Shown: positions 58,201 through 64,000 of the stretch, one piece after another
How the letters are laid out: each line of letters opens with the position of its first letter
Numbering within the stretch: the first letter of the stretch is position 1
Source: Gorsachius magnificus
Lineage: Eukaryota; Chordata; Aves; Pelecaniformes; Ardeidae
NCBI GenBank assembly: GCA_034008185.1
Contig: CM067082.1
Span: 127,783,988-127,847,987, forward strand
DNA: 64,000 nt
Reading direction: 5' to 3'
Made by a program: the position numbers and the translations under genes
The notes under the pieces: generated by a model
Databases searched by the model: none
What the model was told of the DNA's origin: nothing
Seen by the model: only the letters and a program-made list of their open reading frames with translations

Positions 58201-61200
58201 TGTTTTTCAAAGAAATGGATAAATATCCTCTAAATCTACAGTTACAGTAAGTGGCACTGGCTAATGATTTGATTTGAGGATTGAGAGCACAGTCTGGATT
58301 TACTCTTTGTGCATTAACGCAGGTCAAATGGACACAGGCTGCATTTTAAATCAGTAATGGAAGGCTGAAGCCTGCCTTAAACCAATCACATCAGCCTTAC
58401 CCAAGACTGATTGATCCCGAGAGACCGAGCCCTGGGAGCATAGCTTTTATATGAATGGACTCTCTGCAGCCTGAAGTTTCATTCATAAAATGGATGCTGA
58501 AGGGGAGAAAAAAAAAACAAAAACACACCAACCCACACACGCCAAACCCTGGAATGTCCATTTATGCGGAGCTGAAGGGTGTAGTGTTCCCTCAGCTGCT
58601 GCTTTTGCCAGTTGCCTTAAAGTAATGATTAATGCTCCTTGGCCCTGCCTGCCTGAAACCTGACACCATTTATGGCCTTGGTGTGTTTCTAATGTATAGT
58701 GAATGGGAAGGCTACATTCTCAAATCAGAAACATAAACAGGAACTGGTTGGTCTGAATTCCATTCAAATATGTCACTTCAGCCGTGCAGTGTTTGTCCAA
58801 CTTCAATTTTACAGGCAGGGGATGGGGCGGAGGAGAAAAAGCAACACAGACATTTTTTGCAGCGCGATTACCAACAAAAGGAGCGAGGGAGGGAGAAAAT
58901 ACTGCTGTCTTTTGTTGAATTCAAAGGGAAGCGATGTTTAAAATACATTTTGCAGTTACTGAGGTTAATAAAAGCAAATACATGATTTTAAAGCGCGCTC
59001 AAAAGATCAGCTCCATGTGGAATTTCAATTCAGAGCTGAATGTATGAGCCTTTGTTTTCCTGTTCTGCTGTATAAAAAGTTACACATCGCCTAGACAGGC
59101 TGTTGACATCTGGTCTCAGAAAATGCATTAGATGTTGTCATAGATCTAAAAACCAAAGTTGTGGAAAGGAAGCTGTTTGCTTAAGGTTTTCTTTCTGTAT
59201 GTATGTAATAATTCCACTTAGACATGAGCTGGCGGGGCCAAATCTAGTTCTCTGGTAGATTTTTGTCAAGTGAGGTGTAAGAAATTAAACTTAACAAATT
59301 TTAATTAGCTATTTTTAGAAGGGAATGTATATGAATCTATGAGTGTGCATACTTCTAGATATTTTTTTTCTAATTGCTGGTACGAAGGCTAGTGACAGAC
59401 AAAATGAAGAACAAAAGTGTCCATTCTGAATGTTTTTAAACTGCATAATGATTTGGGAAAAGAATACTTAATTTTTAAGCTGATTTTTAGAGAAGATAGT
59501 GACTCTGTTTCCACCCATGTAACTTCGGAGCACCTACATTTTTCATGCTGAATCTGCTAATGAAAAAATAATGCTGACTTTTCTATTTCCATGATTTTAC
59601 CAACTTGTAGTTCTCTGTTGTAATTACATAGTTTCCGAGGGGAGAGTGCTTTTAAAGGTGGTTGGACTAAAACCTAATCCACCAGCATTTAAGTTGTGAA
59701 CTATGCTCAGGCAATTCCTGTATAGTGAGATTGTCATTGCTTCTGGTATTTCTACCTGAATGTCTCTTTTTGGAGAAACATATGAGTTTTAATCTAAATG
59801 TGTTCTGCAGGTTTACAAAAACATAGGTTTCACGATCAAAAGGAATCATTTGGTACTTCTCCCTGCAAAACACAGATCAGGGATTTTTCTTAGTGATGCC
59901 TGGTGCCACCTTTGCCACTTGTTGCGATCTAGTTTGAAGAATTGCCCTTCTGACCTAAAAAGCCCTGTCTGTTTTCCAGTGATTTTAGTGTTGCTCTTCA
60001 CCCTTGAGCTGGTCAGAGCTTCTCAGTGGTGGTAAACAGCTGCTTTCGACCATGAGGCTAAATGTGTTTCAGTGGTGGATGAAGCACTCGTTTATAAACA
60101 GTTTGTCAGTGCTCTTGGAAATCCATGAACAGAAAAGTTACTTGCAGAGTGATTGTGACGTTAGTAAGTCTGAGGCCAAAAGTATGATGTGTTCTAGCTC
60201 AAACATTTTATTTTAAAAGGCTACCTTTGTCTCTGCACTTGGTAAAAATCTCTGCCGTTGCAGCAACCACCTCTCCAGGTACCAGAGGAATGCTTGCATT
60301 GCACTTGGCGAAGCCCTGCGGGGCGCTGAAGGGAGGACTGCCCTACTCGTGACGTGTGTAGCACAGGGTCAGGCTGATGTGTGAGTGGCGCCTGGGAGCC
60401 AGGCTGGTCCCAGCTACCTGCGGGGCTTGAGCATGCCCTTCTGTGCCCGGTAGCACAAAGGGGAAGAGTCTGCACGCGCTGTATTTCTTGCCTATGGGAA
60501 GACAAGTGGCACAGCACATTTAAGTCTGTTTGTATAGATATACCAACCCTGTATTGCTGAAACAGGAGCCAAAGCCCATGTTATTACTTTTCAGACCAAA
60601 AGGACAATTGAGGAGGATACGGTGTGAGTTAAATTACACGACTGGCTGTATCCACTGGGAACTCCTTCTGTTCTTAATATGACTTAGTTGGTAATAAAGT
60701 GTAAATCGGAAAAGTAGGCGGGCAAACAGTGAGAAGGTTCCAGTTTCAGTGTCATCACTTTTATGTCTGTAAGGAAGGAGACGAGTTTCACATATGAGTT
60801 GGGGTGTTTGATGAATTCAAGATGAATTCAGGTGGCTGGATCGAAGGGCCAAGGCCAACTGTATGAGGTTCAACAAGGCTCAGTGCTGGGTCCTGCACGT
60901 GGGTTGCAACAACCCCATGCAACGCTCCAGGCTTGGGGAAGAGTGGCTGGAAAGCTGCCCGATGGAAAAGGACCTGGAGGTGTTGGTTGACATGAATATA
61001 AGCCAGCACTGTGCCCAGGTGGCCAAGAAGGCCAACAACATCCTGGCTTGTGTCAGAAATAGTGTGGCCAGCAGGACTAAGGAAGTGATTGTCCCCCCTG
61101 TACTCAGCACTGGTGAGGCCGCACCTCGAATACTGTGTTCAGTTTTGGGCCCCTCACTACAGGAAAGACGATGTGTTGCTGGAGCGTGTCCAGAGAAAGG

Positions 61201-64000
61201 CAACAAAGCAGGTGAGGGGTCTGGAGCATAAGTCTTACGAGGAGCAGCTGAGGGAACTGGGGTTGTTTAGTCTGGAGAAAATGAGGCTCTCTACAACTAC
61301 CTGAAAGGAGGTTGTAGCGAAGTGGGGGCTGGTCTCTTCTTCAAGTAACAAGTGATAGGACAAAAGGATACAGCCTTATCAGGTTGCACCAGGGGAGGTT
61401 TAGATTGGATATTAGGAAAAATTTCTTCACCAAAAGGGTTATCAAGCATTGGAACAGGCTGCCCAGGGAAGTGGTCGAGTCTGCATCCCTGGAAGTATTT
61501 ACAAAGATGGGTAGACATGGTGCTTACGGATGTGGTTTAGTGGTGGACTTGGCAGTGCTAGCTTAACAGTTTGACTTGGTGATCTTAAGGGTCTTTTCCA
61601 ACCTAAATGATTCTATGATTCTATGACTTTAAAGCAGGCAGCTGCTCACCAGTACACTGTACCATTCACCCGAGCTGCCACGCAGAGACTAAGGCCAGGC
61701 AGGTAGCTCAACTTCTTCACCCACCCTGTTTCAGATTGTATGCACCTTCTAAGCCTTGGTCTCCCATCTCTCCCTCTGCACATGCATGTCTGTAAAGCAA
61801 TACCTCTGTATCACAGTGTGCTTTGTCACACACACAGGGACAGTGCCCTGGGCCTCCAAATCTTTAGATGGTGTTGATAAAGTGAACTAAAAAGTAATTT
61901 GGAGTTAGAGCATAATGTAACATGTCCTTAGTTAGGAAGGCTATGTAAGGTCAGAACCATGGGAAGGGCTGAAGAATAAATCCTGGTTCAGGTTTCCAGT
62001 TACTGCTTTGCTCTGCTTTGTTTGGGAGAAGACAGTCACTTCATCCCATTGCCTGCAGAAGCTTTGTCTTCCCCATGTCTCACCTGGCAAGGGACACAGG
62101 CTGAAATTCTGTTTGTTTCTGTGCAGGGTGTGATGTGGGTCTGAAACCTGGTCCTTATCTCTGAAAAACAATCAGAGGATTTAAGGATTCCTTACCCACT
62201 TTGGGATATACAGGGCTGAGACAACCTAACCCTTTAAATTCTGATATGGTAATTAATATGAAATACTTACTTACTAAGGGACCACTCAAGTGTCTTACTT
62301 GATAATGAAACCTAGACCCTGAGCCTGCTAAATTCAGTAGCAGATTTTTCTTGTCCTGAGGAAGTCTGTTTGGGCTTTTTCTGCTTTGATGTATTTTGAT
62401 TAAGGCACAGCAGAGCCTATTTCCAGTCTTCTACTCTGTGACATTCCCAGATGAGAAGGCATTTCGGCAGTTTCTAGGTTATACACAATTTTAAGATAAT
62501 ACCTACTGGGGAAAAACGGTTTCAAACGAACATGGTACAAGGCCATATTAATTGTTTTAAAATGACTGCTATGTTGCTGTTAGCAAGGGGAGCAATGAAA
62601 AATGACCTCTAAGTATTCCAAATTATTAATAAAAGAGAAATTAATTTTTTTATGTCTCTATATTTGTAGTTTGTTGTTTTTTTTTTTTTAGAGGGACTCA
62701 GCTGTTCTTGAACTGATGCAACTTTACAATGTGAATTACTTCATTAAAAGTCTGAAATAAGCTTGTTGTGTGTCCTAAATCTAGGGACATTTTTCTTCAA
62801 AGACTAAAAATTGCTAAAAGGTGATAGAATCAGTCACCTCCAACACTTGGATCCTGCCCTGGAAGTATTTTATGCCTAATTCTGTCTTATTTGTTGTCTT
62901 CAAACAATGCTTTAAGGAGAAGAAAACATATAATTGCTCTGTAATTTCTGCACTAAAATGTTTTCTTTTGAAGTAGCTCCGCTTAGCTAGTAAAAATACT
63001 TCTGGGTCTTAGTCAAGCATTTAGTACAATTTAAAACTGCAATGCTAAATTTCATTGGTTGGACTTTTTATTAGATAAGGTAGAAATGAAAGCAGCAGGC
63101 AATTTAATTAGCAGTAATTTTTCTGGGCAAGTCATTACTTTGATGAACTTCAGAGCAATGTTTATGGCTCCTAATTAACCATGTTAGTCATTTGATTGAA
63201 TAATCACTTTGGAAATGTTTCTACAATTTGATTAGAGTCTGACCCACTCTGATAGTCATAAATTAACTGATAGCACTTTAGGATAACAAGACTCTAGTTA
63301 CTTTGTGAGAAATAAACTCTTCCTTGCTGTATTTTTTCGGTCCTCTGTGGACTGTTTAAGCACAAGCTAACCAGAAGATTAAGTAATCTTGGTACAAACA
63401 ATGCTCGCCTTAAAAAGACTCCAGATGTTAATTATAATTGACTTAGGAGCATGGGAGATGAAACCCCAAATCGGTTAAGAGCACAACTTCTTGGATGCGT
63501 GCGTATTTCTTTATTCCATATACTCTGCTGTATCGCTTTGCAAGAGTGGAGTTCATGAGTCAAAAAGAGTTTTGCTGCCAATACTAGTGAGTTTTTACCT
63601 AAAATAGAAAATAACATCTGTTTCAGTTCTCCAACTTCCTCTTTTTTTACGTAGATTTTTCCATCCTCCTTAAAATTCAATCTACTTGGTAACACGAGTG
63701 ATTCCTTGCAGGTGAACCACTGCTTGTAGCCTTGACTTCCAGGCTCCAGTGCTATCCCTGACTAGGGTGATCACTGAATCACTGATTCCTGTGGTTGCTC
63801 AGAATAGCTTCCTGAGGTGCTAGAGATTCTGGAGGCCTGAGCAGGCAGGCACCAAATGTTTCATCAAGAGAGGAGGTAGTGAAGAGTTTGGTACAGATGT
63901 GCAAGAGAGACCATGGACTGTTTGTTAGAGGAAACTTACTATTACTGCCCTATGTTTCACTCGTTTTGTGAAGTCAGTGTAAAACCACATTTTCTTATCC
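52253..64000 (+). other. ETV1: ETV1 intron 8 (at least 11.7 kb, runs off the window)
   Basis: It starts GTAGGT. I searched by reading for the next ETV1 exon, expected to continue DSE-VPSCHSIYMRQEG, and did not find it before the right edge. It contains a broken plus-strand CR1 (60822-61626), a GC-richer unique block at about 60230-60520, an AT-rich block of homeodomain-type motifs at about 54840-54960, a complex block at about 58330-58700, and a similar AT-rich block at about 63030-63260. Other open frames look like chance. Confidence 0.8.
60822..61626 (+). mobile_element. CR1-type LINE, 3' fragment with broken reverse-transcriptase frame
   Basis: About 800 bp of the CR1 reverse-transcriptase C-terminal region and 3' UTR, in the same orientation as ETV1, ending in ATTCTATG octamers at about 61609-61626. 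Three frames carry successive CR1 segments. 60863 to about 61090 has [40 protein letters not shown]. About 61089-61290 has [36 protein letters not shown]. About 61384-61566 has [35 protein letters not shown] one-base change in a C run near 61092-61097 and a 19-bp deletion near 61288-61291 explain the frame changes, the latter by comparison with the copy at 4898-5390. It is inactive. Confidence 0.93.

Noticed and set aside
60221..60517. 98-aa minus-strand frame in a GC-rich block of intron 8
   Set aside because: No domain or splice signal recognised. GC-rich composition explains the open frame.
1..64000. CRISPR arrays, operons, riboswitches, prophage or other microbial systems
   Set aside because: The window is plainly vertebrate nuclear DNA with a spliced gene. 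No regular spaced repeats or gene clusters are present.

Overview
The window looks like a bird nuclear chromosome. It is AT-rich, gene-sparse and intron-dominated. Its only recognisable interspersed repeats are CR1-type LINE fragments with the typical octamer tail (ATTCTATG repeats), and it has one dense CpG island. No bacterial, phage or viral organisation is visible. Most open frames in it are chance frames in intronic or intergenic DNA.

The one gene I can support is the 5' half of ETV1 (ER81), a PEA3-group ETS transcription factor, on the + strand. Roughly 1-11.75 kb is upstream intergenic DNA with one minus-strand CR1 tail at about 4.9-5.4 kb. A CpG-island promoter lies at about 11.8-12.8 kb, with Sp1-type GC boxes and an NF-Y-type CCAAT box. 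I infer a non-coding first exon ending at the donor at 12450/12451. Seven coding exons follow: 13110-13154 (start exon), 13946-14033, 15801-15848, 25725-25778, 46368-46497, 48063-48251 and 52005-52252. Their splice phases join without a break into 267 codons plus one base. Residue numbering matches human ETV1 as I recall it (S94, T139, T143, S146, S191, S216, K89, K228, K257), so there appear to be no net indels. From 52253 to the right edge is intron 8, which carries a second, broken CR1. The exons for the rest of the protein, including the ETS DNA-binding domain, lie beyond the window.

The visible exons encode the regulatory half of the protein: the acidic transactivation helix, a VP-type COP1 degron, SUMO-acceptor motifs, the MAPK-site cluster and two RSK/PKA-type serines. 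The exons for the activation helix and the degron (48 and 54 nt) are both symmetric phase-1 cassettes, so skipping either keeps the frame.

The more unusual observations are these: a candidate 37-codon upstream ORF that crosses the predicted exon 1/exon 2 junction; an AT-rich island inside the CpG-island promoter; adjacent poly-G and Z-DNA-prone tracts downstream of the promoter; a perfect 20-bp palindrome of inverted GATA sites next to an 11-bp direct repeat in intron 5; and an octamer/homeodomain composite just upstream of the start exon. I found no undescribed multi-gene system.
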